Assembly: GCA_010093685.1 (NCBI GenBank) | Contig: MU006217.1 | Span: 1,409,644-1,473,643, forward strand | Direction of reading: 5' to 3' | Length of the DNA stretch: 64,000 nucleotides | From: Ophiobolus disseminans | Taxonomy: Eukaryota; Ascomycota; Dothideomycetes; Pleosporales; Phaeosphaeriaceae | Shown here: positions 20,915-31,776 of the stretch, one piece after another | Layout: every line of letters begins with the position of its first letter | Numbering within the stretch: the first letter of the stretch is position 1 | Position numbers and translations under genes: made by a program | Notes under the pieces: generated by a model | Database searches by the model: none | The model's input: the letters and a program-made list of their open reading frames with translations, nothing else | What the model was told of the DNA's origin: nothing

Positions 20915-23486
20915 CTACTCCGCGTCCACCGGGCTTAGGGCCTCCTCCTCCGACTCGTAAGTCAGCATGGGGGTGGCCCACGGCTCGGCGGCACGCGTCT
21001 TCCACTCTCCGGTCTCTGTTAGAGCGGCAACGTTTGCCAAGACGTCGTCATCGAGCTCCAGCTCGTCAGCATCCGGCATGTCGCCGAACAAGTCACCACC
21101 TGCGAGAGGGGTGCCGAAGAGGATGGAATCGTTGCCGGCATCGGAGAGCAGGCTAGGAGAGGGTACGAAGGCCTCTCGGAGGCGGCTGGGCTTCGCCGGG
21201 GTGTGCTTCATCAGCTTCTGGCGCTGGCGCTCGACCTCATCAACTGGCTGACCTGCGGACTCGCCAACAAGGCCTCCAGGAAGGGGAGCATGCGCAGGAG
21301 TGGGAGCGGGAGGAGGGGGCTGTGTCCAGAGTGGGGCAGCACCGGCGTCAGCCTCGGAGGCGTCGTTACTCATGACGGAGTCGTCATCATCGGAGTCAGA
21401 ATCCAGACCGTACGAGCCTTGGGCGGGGTTGTGGTGGGGAGTACTCTTCTTGGTTGCCGCTGAGGGAGCATCGACATCACTGTCATGGCTCTTGCGGAAG
21501 ATGTTGTCGCCCTGATGAGGCGAGGCGCCAGAGGCGAACATCGGGGAGGGCTCTCTAGAGGGGCGAGGATTGAGAGCCATGATCGAGGCACTTGTGTCGT
21601 GGCTGGCGAACGGCGTGGTGGGCTCAGGGCCGAAGGTGTCGTTGAGGGAAGGCGTGTCTTCGACATCCATGTCGTCCTCGTGGGTGGTCTTGGACTTCTT
21701 CTTTCCTGGCTGCTCAGCCTCTGCAAGCATGTCCAAGTATACGGCCCAGACCGGCACGACATCATCGTCATCTAAGAATCCGAGTGGATCCCCGAAGCCA
21801 GAAGCCCAAGGCTCGCATGAGGGATAGCTGTCGAGGTCTTTGAGGAGGACAGGTGTCTCGAGGCGTTGGCGCTTCGCTTCAAAGGCGGGGTCGTTCATGA
21901 GCGTTGCGGTGACTTCCTTGGCCCACCCGTTGGCGGCAATCATCTGGCTAATGGGAACATCTGTGGTAAGTAGCCTGTACATCGGGCTCAGGTTGATCCT
22001 CCTGCCACGACGCTTGACTTCACGATTGCCTGCGACACGCTCAGCTGTGGGACGCTCGCCGACGGGGGTTGGTGGGGTGGACAGCGTCTCAGTGAAAGTG
22101 CCTGGTGGTGGTGGTGCACGAGAAGGTACAGGTGCTGGGGCGGGGGCGGGTAGTGGAGTTGCGAATCCGAATGTAGACTTGAGGGCGGAGAGCGAGCGAC
22201 TCAAAAAGCTAGAAGGAGTGCTGATCACGCGTGGAGGTGTAGCGTTAGCGGCACCGCGCGGGGTTTCACCGCCTGCGGTGGGGCGTGAGGACTGTTGCGA
22301 CGAGGTGTGAACGCCATATTCACTCTCACTGTCATTGTACGTATCGTGGGGAAGGCCAGTCGTCGGCTTTCCGTGATTCTCGATGCGGCGGAGGAGGGCA
22401 AGGGCGGCTTCGTTACCAATGAGCCCTCTCTCATGAGGAATGTGTTCCGGCACTGCAAGGCCGTAGTATTCGTAATCTGCTTCGGTGGAACAAATCTCGT
22501 TAGCATGGAGCGGTCGTGTCAGGGCTAGGCCCAGTAGACGGCGGAGGGTATCGTTGTGGACAGTATGAGATTCGATCGTCTCGACAGCAAGGGCGAGATC
22601 GCTTCGCAACTTGGCGTTCACCGTGGCGTTGACCTCCCAAGAAAAGGCCGCCTTGCTCTCGAGCTGATTGATACGTGCTTTGAGCCGGGAAATCTCTACA
22701 TGAGGAGGGACAGTGCGGTGTCCTACAGGATTGACAAGAGTGACAGATGTGGCAGGCACTAGTACAGGAGTTGGGGCTGGTTTTGGATCACACGGAAGAT
22801 CCCTCTGTTCTTGTATGATCGCATCGAAATACGGAGACGGCACCCCAACGCGATTCTCGTCGCCAGATACATTCTCATTCTCAGGATCTTTAAGAAAGGG
22901 TTCGTTAATGTGTTCAGAAGGGGTGGAAAAAAACTTGGGTCTCACTCTGTGGTGTTCCATTGCTCTGCGCCTGGGCAGGCTCCGACTCTACGGTCTTGGA
23001 ATTCCTCGCTGCGCTGGAGCTGGCAGTATCCTGTCGAGGCGAGTCGCGTTTGCGCTTGTTGGCGGGACTAGCAGACTCTTCAGTGGCCGAAGTAGCGGAA
23101 GCTTGGATGGCGGGAGTAGTGGACTCTGGGGTGGTAGGCTCGGGTGCGGTGGAGGGAGGTTCGGGGGTGGTCGATCTGGCGGTGGTGGACCTGGATGGAG
23201 CGGCCCTTGACACAGCGCGCTGCGCCGATTCATCATCGAGCGACGTGAGTGGCGATTGCGTAACCTGAGACCTCGTCCGACGGCCACCCGTGGCGGGGAC
23301 GCGCACGGTGGAGCTGGTCGCGACTGTAGTTGAGGTGCTGGTGGTCGTTGTTGCCCTGGTTACGTTCCGGCGTCTGCGCGTGCGAGATGTCGAAGGCGTG
23401 GGAGGAACAGTGTTGACGTCTCCTGCTGCTGCTGCATCCCGTGGGGACCCGGCAGGCGCCCTCGCGCGGTTACGCGTGGAGACCAT
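20915..23486 (-). CDS. Large intrinsically disordered, probably nuclear protein
   Basis: Two exons, 23486-22946 and 22887-20915, joined across a 58-nt intron with a CATTAAC-type branch site; 837 aa. The N-terminal 180 residues are Ser/Thr/Pro/Arg-rich with repeated TPEP and TTPES units and a nuclear-localisation-like NKRKRDSPR stretch. Residues about 244-300 form a probable coiled coil (ISRLKARINQLESKAAF ... VETIESHTVHNDTLRRLLG). A more ordered block around SPMYRLLTTDVPISQMIAANGWAKEV follows, then acidic, proline-rich sequence to the end. I do not know the family. Without the intron the two frames would overlap out of phase. The intron call rests on phase agreement and on consensus sites GTGAGA and TTAAAG. 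Confidence 0.75.
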
Positions 23487-24730
23487 GGTGCTGCGCTGGG
23501 GTCAATTCGGGGAAGCGCGATGCGCGGCAGGATGCGGTGACTTACGGGGCAAAAGTGATGCAATTGCCAGTAGGCTGAGTGAGATGAAAGAGATCTCGTG
23601 CCGGCTGCGATTGGCGTGAGGCTGTGGTGGTGCGTCGCAGTTGGTGGTGTCGATGGTGTGGAGAGACGGAGGAAGGAGCGCGAGGCTGCAGGTCAATCGA
23701 AGTTTCGGTCTTGGCATGCTTGAGATCAAAACAGTAACCCGGCTGCCGGGGAACGGCTGGTCCGAGCGCAAGCTGAGCTTCAGGCCAATCAAGAACGAGC
23801 GCGCAGATCAACATGTCCCATTTAGATCAACAACTCGATTTGGTGCGTACGCCATCTCCAGACAGCTGTTCGACCACAAATGAAAGATCCACCAATTGCC
23901 ACGCCTTTCCGCTGTTTCAATCTGCCAGTCGTCCGTACTCCGCTTTTAACACTTTAGCAATGCATCTCTTTCCCCAAATTTACAGTCTACAAGTACTCAT
24001 CGCACTTCCTTGTCGAACGCCTCTAGGGCTGCATCCAATCGTTGTCAGAAAGGTTCATGCTCGTCCTTTTTTCTCGAGTTTTAGCAGAGTGAAGCGTCTT
24101 CTATCTCGCTATATGACTTACCTAAACTGCTAGTGCAGACGATATTACCAACACAGCAGAAATAGAGTGAGGCGTTTTCTATCAAACTTCATGGTGTGCA
24201 AAAGGTCAATTTTCAGTTGTCTTCTTCTTACTTACCTATCCCTAGAAAAAGTGCTTCTTAAAGTCTCGTCAAGAACAGCTCTTTGATATCATTTCTATTG
24301 CTTTCTCCCTCTTTGATCATCGTGAAGAGCTACGTCGCTGAGATAGGGTATGCGTCATATTCCTTTACATGCCTTCCGAGCTGCATATGAACGGCGTCTT
24401 TCTTGCCTGAAAATATCAACACCGGACCTTAACGAGGACTTTGACGATGCTTTGGTAGGTTGCTGTTGATTGGTACTTGCAAACCAGCGAATGTTCGTGA
24501 GAGTCGTTATGTTGATTTAATCTCAGAGTATAAACATACTATTAGCAAATTGCCATCACGTATTACCCTAATTAGATCCACAACGACAAAGCTATTACTC
24601 AACTCAAGCTTTTACCAAATGCTTCGCCAAATTTCCAGTCTTCGAATATCGAATCCCACAATTGTACGTGTCCCACTTGCCTGAAAGTCTCTACCGAAGC
24701 TTACCTTCAAGCCTTTAGCCCACGACTTCA
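23487..24730. other. Intergenic region, AT-rich in places
   Basis: This 1.24-kb interval holds the promoter of the 837-aa gene on its left and the 3' flank of the GT2 gene on its right. A near-identical 18-bp direct repeat lies at 24088-24105 and 24166-24183 (agtgaagcgtcttctatc type, two differences). No gene is supported. The 23813-24133 + frame has no protein-like features. Confidence 0.55.
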
Positions 24731-27206
24731 TCAATAGAAAAACGTCCCCACAAATAACACAATAACATACACCACCGTAAGCCCCCACACAACCTCTCTC
24801 ACAAGCGGCAACACGCCCCAAACCTGCTTAATCTCCTGATGCTTCGGCTGCGCGGCGCCCGTCTTGGGATCAAAGTTCATCATATCTGCATTTCATCGTT
24901 AGCACCTCCCTTTCAAGAGCCGAGCATAACTTACCATCTCTATCCGGCACCGTAGGCGGCCAAAACACATACGCAACCGGCACAAGGAAGCTAATGCCCA
25001 GCATGAGCCACCACATAGGCGGCAACATACTGTTGACCAACAAATGCCTCAGCGCATCCGTCACATCGCCGCTGTCGTGACCAATCTTCCACGCACGGTA
25101 CCAATCCAGGCCAGCAGCACCAAAACAGTACGGCACAAACAGCGCGAAGAACCAGATACGGCAGTGTATACCCATGAGTTTCATCCTAATCCACAGGCCC
25201 GCGCGCGCCGTCTCACTGCGCTCCTTGAGTCTATCGCGAATCGCCCCCGACGCCAAAAAGGCGATGGGTTTCCCGCCCAGCCAACGGGGCAGGATATAGC
25301 AGCGCAGAATCGTGACGGCGAGGTAGGGTGTCATGAACTGCCACGCCATTGCGCTTCTCTGACCCTGGATGTAGCCTGAGGGCAGCGTGAGGACGACTTC
25401 GTTGATGCGTAGACTTACGACCCAGATGGTGCAGAGGCGGATTTGCCAGCGTAGTTGGTCGAGGGTTACGTAGACGAGGAGGTCGCGGCCCCAGTAGAGG
25501 AGCGCGGGGATGATGAAGTAGGCTATGAAGACGGGGATGGCCATCCTAGGGGTGGGGGTTAGTGGGTGGAAGGCGAGTAATGTGGATGGGTACGAACAGG
25601 GTGTTGAAGGCGAAAGTGAAGATGGCCCAGCGCTGGGGGAAGGTCATGTGTTTGGTCTGTGTTACAGTGAGCGTAGAAGCCCAAACTGGGTGAAACTTCT
25701 TACATGTTTGCCCGGAAAGCCCCAATTGAGTTCCTGAGCAGTTTCAAGTGTGCCGACTGCCCAGCGCGTCCGCTGCTTGAGATCTAGCACATGTTAGCAG
25801 ATACGCAAAGAAGATTTAAGCCATGACTTACGGTTGATGATACTCTCGGGCACCATACCGACTTGCATAAACTCATGTAGATACGCCGTCTTATACCCAG
25901 CACCATTCATCATGAAAGACAGCAATTGGTCCTCAGCCATCGAGGGCGTTGGCCACCCCCCTAGCTCATCAACAACGAACCTCTTGAAGACAACACCACT
26001 ACCCGTGCACCACGCAGCGCCCATATGATCTTTGCGAAGCTCAAGGTAATGTATGAACTCGCAGATCGACTGACAGAGTGGATCGTCTGCCGGAACGTTC
26101 CAGAAAGTCTGTGGTGGAGAGACAAGTGCCATTTCGGGATCGCGTAGTAGATGCGGTAAGATGGCTCGCAGCCAGTCCGGGTGAGGTATCATATCTGCAT
26201 CTAGCGTAGCCAGGTACTCTGCTGGTCCGCCGGGGAGAGTGACTGCATAATCAATGCCAGACTGTAGGTTGCCTGCTTTGTAGTGATGAGGTACGCCAGG
26301 CGTCTTGGTGCGTGCCTGATACACCAAATGGGGATACTCCCTAATCAAAGGCTGAAGCGCTGCCTCAAGGTTTGGGTCGGCGTCGTCATCACAGATGATG
26401 ATCCTATAGCGATCATTTGGGTAGTCGATGTTGCACGCGCTTCGAACGGTGTTGATGATCATGGGAACGACTTCACCGCAAGTGGTGAAGAGCACATCCA
26501 CAGTCGGTACTACATCGCCACGTAGACGGAGCTTTGGTCGCTTGCGGTTGCCGAGAGAGAGTAGCAGAACAGTCATCCAGCACATGTAAGGAACTAAATT
26601 TTTGTCAGATAGGATCATCTATGAGTACCGGCAGAGGATGTACGTACGCATGATGACCCCTTCCACGCAGATGAAGATCCACGAAGCCTCATCCAAGCCT
26701 CCGTAAACTAGGCGATACTGATAGTTACACCACACTCGGTAGCCGTAGTACGCGGCATACGTGAGGAAGACCCAAACAATGACGATGGGGTGTATCATGA
26801 TGAGTGTGCGATGCCATGGCTTGACGATGTCAACGTCGTCGTACTCAGACAGCTGTTCGATGATGTACTCGCCCAGCTCGTAGCGGTCGCTGTACGCATA
26901 CTTGCCATGTCGAGTCTTCTTGAAAGGAAGTGGGGTGCCCTGTTCGTCGACGGGAGCAATTTCATCTCCGCTAGAACTCGCACTCGACTCAACAAAGCGA
27001 AGAGGCTCACTTGGTTCGCGAGGTCTGGGTAGTGAAGCTTGGTTTGGGCTACGGACGGCTTTAGAGCTAGATGCAACCGGTTCAACGTCATCTGGTTTGA
27101 GGTTCGATGGGCGTAATGGATGGGGAGGAGGGGGAGGAGGTGGTGGTGGAAGAGCAACACTTGATTCGCTGCAGTTCTCTGGAGGAACGATTGTGTTATC
27201 CACCAT
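24731..27206 (-). CDS. Family 2 glycosyltransferase, cellulose-synthase-like membrane polysaccharide synthase
   Basis: Six exons: 27206-26648, 26593-25832, 25783-25704, 25656-25598, 25545-24935 and 24885-24731; 741 aa. The N-terminus is disordered with a polyproline run. Membrane segments near residues 140-200 precede the catalytic domain. GT2 signatures are the CDDDAD aspartates (255-257), the DxD in LATLDADM (318-320), the ED general base in MAEDQLL (407-408) and QRTRW (444-448), the QxxRW motif of processive synthases. Several transmembrane helices follow. It likely polymerises a cell-wall or extracellular beta-glycan at the plasma membrane. Related fungal GT2 proteins are needed for hyphal growth on solid surfaces in plant pathogens; assignment to that exact group is inference. 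The donor at 25597 (GTTCGT) is non-optimal. The ATG at 27359 would add a leader without family resemblance. Confidence 0.93.
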
Positions 27207-29160
27207 TATGAAGTAGCTGTAGCGACTGGTTCGAAAGGAATGAAACGCGAAAAGTAGCCTACGAAAGCTCCTGAGAGCGCAGACCGACGATTTATTCGTC
27301 AAGTGTTTGCCAGCTGTCCACGGCGCCAGCTCAGGTACCAGTTCCCGACCCGCATGCATATTCTCCTGAGTCGCATTTTCGTCTGACGTTGTGGAGAGTC
27401 ATGATGAACTCCAATCAGTCCACCACAGACAGTCAAATTTTTCAGGATGCTGTAGACATCAGTTTCTGGCTTAGCTGTATGTTGAGTACACGCAGGGACT
27501 AATCGGATGTTTATTATGATCCGATGCATGGTTCCAACTGCATATGCAAAAGTGGTCCTACCTGGGAGTCGGAACGGGCCTTCGAGGTAACTACATCGGT
27601 CAGCGCCACATTCCCGTATCTGGTGCAACGGACGTCGGCCCCACGTCCGCCGCGGGTGTTTTTCAATACTGTTGATAAGAGCATGCCTTGATCGACGTCA
27701 AGCGAGATCTGCAGTCCACGAGTCCTGGCACGTACAGCCACGAAGAGAAGCGCACAGAGACCGTTGACAATGGAGCGCAATGAACGTGACACAAAAGCTG
27801 AAACTCAAGTACTTATCCTCAGGTGAGCAATTGAAGAACACGAGTTGATCACTGCATAAACATCCAGACAATGTCCGCATACCACAACCGCCAACCAGAC
27901 ATGTCGATCCTAGTATGCCCCATAGGATCCATGCTCAGATGGCTCGACGCAATGCAGGTCTCCGTCGATGTGGCAGGGTGTACATAAAGTTGCCGGAATG
28001 CATCGCTATTGGCCTCTTGATGTTATCTTGACTGAGATCGGCGTAAATGCTGTGATGTGTTTACTGTCTTGCATGGTGCAAATACAGCACTGCAGACGGT
28101 CTTGCATGACTTAGAGCACAACATAGCCGGAATCTCATTTCATGTCGGAACATGGGGTACGAGAACCGGTATCTGCTCCTTTGATGTCGACCAACATGCT
28201 AAGATTAACTGGCTCAACATCCACGAAAATCCAGTATGTGCTCGTGCGATGTGACCAACGTGATCAGCTGCGAACAATTTTTGCGTGTCTGGGAAACGAG
28301 CTCCTGGAGCGATTCTGACTCGAGCTATCAAGATGGAATTAAGCGTCTACGATAGAGGTAACAACCGTGGCGCTCTGCATATCTGGGCTGAGCAGAGTGC
28401 CGGCAAACCACAGAGCCCAAGGGTCAATGCTGAAGTCTGATAGGGTAATGCTACTCGACGTACCTGACTCAATTTACGCCGCCGCAAATGCGAGACACAA
28501 TCTATCAGGGCGATCCATACCGTGATACGGCAATGCGCACTATCGAGATGGAAAAAGGAAGCCCAGCAGGAGTGACAACAAGCTCGGCTGGAACGAGTGC
28601 CAGCAACCCAACGACCCGAACATACCATGCTTAGGCCTGATAGGAGAGTGATTGGTTGATAAGCTTCATCAAACTTCGCTGCAGCAAAGACTGCGGTGCT
28701 TGTACTGCTGTACATCTCGCGCCAGGCCCACAGATGGAAGCCTGCGCGGGTACCTAGGTATCTCGCAGCTACGTGTCATGCATGATCCGAATGCACAAGT
28801 TGACGAAGACATAGCATAAACACTGTTTGCGTAGAGTCCTAGTGAGATGACAACAAAGAGGTAGAACCGACATGGATGCGATGGAGGTTGTGAGAAGTTA
28901 AGAATGAGGTTTGGATAGCAATGACGCTAGCCCACCAGTAGCGTGAAAGCGGGGCCAAACTTTCAAGATCACGGGCGCGCATCGCTGCCTTGAGACCTCG
29001 GACCCTCACTTATAATATTTTCCACGCAATAAATCTTACCACAGACTTTCAAACAACTCATATCAAGTCGCGACTGCGGCCCCGCCGTACGATCAAATCG
29101 CACTTTAAATCCCGCAAAACCCAAAGTCCTCACAAAACACCCTCCTCAACCACACCCACC
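27207..29160. other. 1.95-kb divergent intergenic region with a diverged duplication
   Basis: It separates the GT2 start and the DIB1 start. No gene is supported. Two related ~110-125-bp segments lie at 28326-28450 and 28541-28650. A TATA-like tataata occurs near 29011, about 150 bp before the DIB1 start codon. Confidence 0.55.
28326..28650. repeat. Diverged direct duplication, two copies
   Basis: Copy one spans about 28326-28450, copy two about 28541-28650. Both open with tatc(a/g)agatggaa, share gagtgcc(g/a)gcaa and end with atgct(g/t)a(a/g)g(t/c)ctgatagg. Many differences are transitions, and there is a gap of about 17 bases in copy two. It may be a decayed transposon or gene fragment. 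Confidence 0.5.
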
Positions 29161-29592
29161 ATGGGCTCCGTCGTCCTCCCGCACCTGCGCACAGGCTGGC
29201 ACGTCGACCAAGCGATCCTCTCGGAAGAAGACCGGCTAGTCGTAATCCGCTTCGGCCGCGACAGCGACCCACAATGCATGTCCCAAGACGAAATCTTGTA
29301 CAAAATCGCGGACCGCGTCAAGAACTTCGCGACCATCTACCTGTGCGACCTAGACGAAGTCCCGGACTTCAAAGCCATGTACGAGCTCTACGACCCCATG
29401 ACCATCATGTTTTTCTTCCGCAACAAACACATGATGTGCGATTTCGGCACCGGAAATAACAATAAGCTGAATTGGGTGCTTGAGGATAAGGGTGAGTTGG
29501 TGGATATTCTTGAGACGGTGTATCGTGGGGCGAAGAAGGGGAGGGGGTTGGTGGTTAGCCCGAAGGATTATAGTACGAGGTATAGGTACTAA
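29161..29592 (+). CDS. DIB1: U5 snRNP / tri-snRNP protein Dib1 (Dim1, TXNL4A family)
   Basis: A 143-aa, thioredoxin-fold spliceosomal protein of the length typical of the family. Dib1 sits in the U4/U6.U5 tri-snRNP and must leave before spliceosome activation. Diagnostic stretches are LRTGWHVDQAILSEEDRLVV, VKNFATIYLCDLDEVPDF, MFFFRNKHMMCDFGTGNNNK and the C-terminal RGLVVSPKDYSTRYRY. The annotated start MGSVVLPHLRTGW agrees with the family; the longer in-frame extension to 28990 is 5' UTR. No introns. It is convergent with a gene for a Hub1-like protein, another tri-snRNP-associated factor. Confidence 0.98.
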   Translation: MGSVVLPHLRTGWHVDQAILSEEDRLVVIRFGRDSDPQCMSQDEILYKIADRVKNFATIYLCDLDEVPDFKAMYELYDPMTIMFFFRNKHMMCDFGTGNNNKLNWVLEDKGELVDILETVYRGAKKGRGLVVSPKDYSTRYRY

Positions 29593-30060
29593 AGAAGAGG
29601 CTTATGGGCCAGAGGAGGGTTGGTGGACATGTGTGAGGTGCACTCCATGGAGCCGGGATGGAGAAAGATTACGACGGGATCTGGCGTTTGGTGAAATCGA
29701 AGCTACGGCTATCCTGATGTGGGTTATTTTGGCGGTGTTTGCAGTACTGTTCAAGAGTACTTGGACGGGGCAAGATGGCACGGAGTTTGTTTGGATACCA
29801 ATGTTCTTCACCAAAACACGTAGTGGGGACTAGATGGCAGTAATTAGTATTGCTTGAATCAGATTACAGTGCATAGCTGGACATCTGCATGTTGAGCCGC
29901 TCCAGCTTATAACGTCCTTCAATTTTTGGGGTATCAGATTGTCTGCTTTCCATATCTCATCCCGCAGTCCATCCTACCCCCTCCCGGTCGTCACGTAAAT
30001 TCCCTCTCCTCCTATCCACCACCCAAGCCCCTCCGCGTGTAGCCCACACCAAGTATCCAG
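29593..30060. other. Intergenic region between convergent DIB1 and the Hub1-domain gene
   Basis: 468 bp of 3' flanks. A + frame (29480-29833) mostly reads through the DIB1 end and has no features of a gene. Confidence 0.55.
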
Positions 30061-30768
30061 CTAATCACCCGTATTCAACTCCAGATCAATCTGCACGCCG
30101 TTACTTATACTGTAATCCGCCAAGCTCAACTGATCATGGAACGGCCTCTCGCCCTGCCTCTTGAGCATAATCTCATGCACTGGCCTTCCAATTTTCGCCG
30201 CCACCATGGCTTTCAGGACCTTGATAGGATCTGAGGGCAGGCACGGGACCTGGGTCTTTGTGCCGAGGCGGTCGTTCACGGTGACGATGATCATGGCTTC
30301 GCCGGTGGACGCGATGGCGGGGGCAGCGGATTTCTTGTCCTTAGGCTCTCTGGGCTTCCTGTCACGGTCTTCGCGGGGCTTGCGATCGCGGTCGTCGTGG
30401 CGGCGGTCTGGGTGCCGGTCGTCGCGGCGTCGGTCGTCTCGGCGGTCGTCTCGTCTGCGCTCGTCGCCGCGGCGGTCGGAGAATCTGTCGTCTCTCCTCC
30501 GATCGTCGCGATCATCGCGCCGCCTATCATCGCGGTCGTAGTCTCGTCGGTCGCGCCTGTCGGGGCCACGGTCGTCTCTCCGCCTGTCGTCACGATCTCT
30601 GTCGCTTCGCTTATCGTCTTTCCATTTTAGGCCTGAGAAGTTCTTGGGTTTGCGGGGAGGGCTGCGACGTGGGGAGCGGGATCTTGAGCGCGTGCGATCG
30701 GGCTTTGGCTTGTCTTCGGTGGGTTTGGGTGCGACTTCCGCGTCACGGGTGGGTGATGGAGACGGCAT
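30061..30768 (-). CDS. HUB1: Hub1/UBL5-type ubiquitin-like protein with an N-terminal Arg/Asp-rich domain
   Basis: A single 235-aa frame. Residues 159-235 match Hub1/UBL5: IIVTVNDRLGTKTQVPCLP, KVLKAMVAAKIG and HDQLSLADYSISNGV, the same order as in the free 73-aa protein. Hub1 binds HIND motifs of Snu66/Prp38 non-covalently and tunes splice-site use. Here the domain is preceded by about 150 residues of RS/SP repeats (RSRSRSPRRSPPRK) and then a long tract of DRRRDDR-like units, an RD/RS-type domain usual in splicing factors. The C-terminus ends in LELNTGD rather than the tyrosine pair seen in Hub1 proteins. The RD tract is an imperfect DNA repeat and may vary in length. Its divergent neighbour GPI15 starts 251 bp away. 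Confidence 0.85.
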   Translation of the reverse strand: MPSPSPTRDAEVAPKPTEDKPKPDRTRSRSRSPRRSPPRKPKNFSGLKWKDDKRSDRDRDDRRRDDRGPDRRDRRDYDRDDRRRDDRDDRRRDDRFSDRRGDERRRDDRRDDRRRDDRHPDRRHDDRDRKPREDRDRKPREPKDKKSAAPAIASTGEAMIIVTVNDRLGTKTQVPCLPSDPIKVLKAMVAAKIGRPVHEIMLKRQGERPFHDQLSLADYSISNGVQIDLELNTGD

Positions 30769-31019
30769 ACTGGGTGCCGTATAGATTGGAGAGACTCTGT
30801 ATCAGGGTGGAAGCTTCGTGGTGTGAGGTGTGTGTAACTTTTGTGCGTGATGTTGGTGTCGAGTTGCGGAGAATGATGTAAACCACCGAGCGACGGCCTA
30901 AAATCTCATGCTGGAGCTTACCGGTAGGCCTGTCCATGGGCTGAAGCGCATCATCCCTCCACACTCCAACCACGCCACACTCGCCTCCCTCCCAACCCAA
31001 CAATGATCACGCGGTAGCA
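30769..31019. promoter_or_regulatory. Bidirectional promoter between the Hub1-domain gene and GPI15
   Basis: Only 251 bp separate two divergent start codons, so regulatory sequence must be shared. No specific binding site is assigned. Confidence 0.6.
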
Positions 31020-31735
31020 ATGCGAGAAGTCCTGCAAGAGCTCACAGCCCCCCCTGCACAAACACTCCGAACCCTCCAACCCACGTCTTCCACCGTCTCC
31101 TACACCGTGTCGACGCGCCCAGTCCCTCGAACCATCCCCGCCATATGTCTTCACTACATCAGCATTCTGGTCAGAGTAGTCCTCGGTTTAGCCACGGTAC
31201 TGCTACTGTGGATGAAATGGCGCGTCACCAATGGGAACCTGTCATACATCGAAGTACAGATATCGAGCTCCTTAAAAGATTGGCAAGTGGACAGATTCGC
31301 TGAAGCGTGTCGGTGGAAATACCTCATACCCGGTGCTTTAGTCATCTTGTTCCTCGTCTTTCGACGCAACTACATCGGTACGCTCCAGATGGATTGCTTC
31401 TCTTCATTGCTAATAACCAAGTAGAAGAATCCCTCACCGTGCTCCGCGGCCTCGGTATCCAAACATCTACTACATCTTCTACGTACCTCCAAACACCCAC
31501 TACACGCTTCATCCCGACGACGAGTATACAGGACATCTTCATACACGAGGCGTTTAGGGGGTTTGAGGTCAGGTTCTACCTGGTCATAGTGGTCGAGGGC
31601 GAGGAGGACGTTGTGGTTGTGTTTCCGCAGCTGTTGCCCCGACGGGCGATGCTGGAGGAAGTGTGGAGGGGTGCTAGAAAGTGTTTGTGGGAGGGGAAGG
31701 AGAAGGATAAAGGGAGGGAAGATGAGGGAAAGTAG
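31020..31735 (+). CDS. GPI15: GPI-GlcNAc transferase subunit PIG-H (Gpi15)
   Basis: Exons 31020-31377 and 31425-31735 encode 222 aa. The 47-nt intron has a GCTAATAAC branch region and joins phase-1 ends to read I-EESLTVLRGLGIQT. This subunit belongs to the ER-membrane complex that adds GlcNAc to phosphatidylinositol, the first step of GPI-anchor synthesis. Two hydrophobic hairpin segments (ISILVRVVLGLATVLLLW and YLIPGALVILFLVF) precede the PIG-H domain, which has RFIPTTSIQDIFIHEAFRG, VRFYLVIVVEGEED and VFPQLLPRRAMLEEVWRG. The two frames overlap in the raw ORFs, and only splicing joins the membrane part to the PIG-H core. The stop lies 41 bp from the stop of the convergent DEG1. Confidence 0.92.
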
Positions 31736-31776
31736 TTTGGCTTGGGTATACTGTGAAATTTCAATCCAACAATCAT

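Noticed and set aside
21840..22310. 156-aa + frame
   Set aside because: Antisense of the 837-aa gene.
30161..30541. 126-aa + Arg/Ser-rich frame
   Set aside because: Antisense of the Arg/Asp repeat of the Hub1-domain gene; looks RS-like only because of the repeat.
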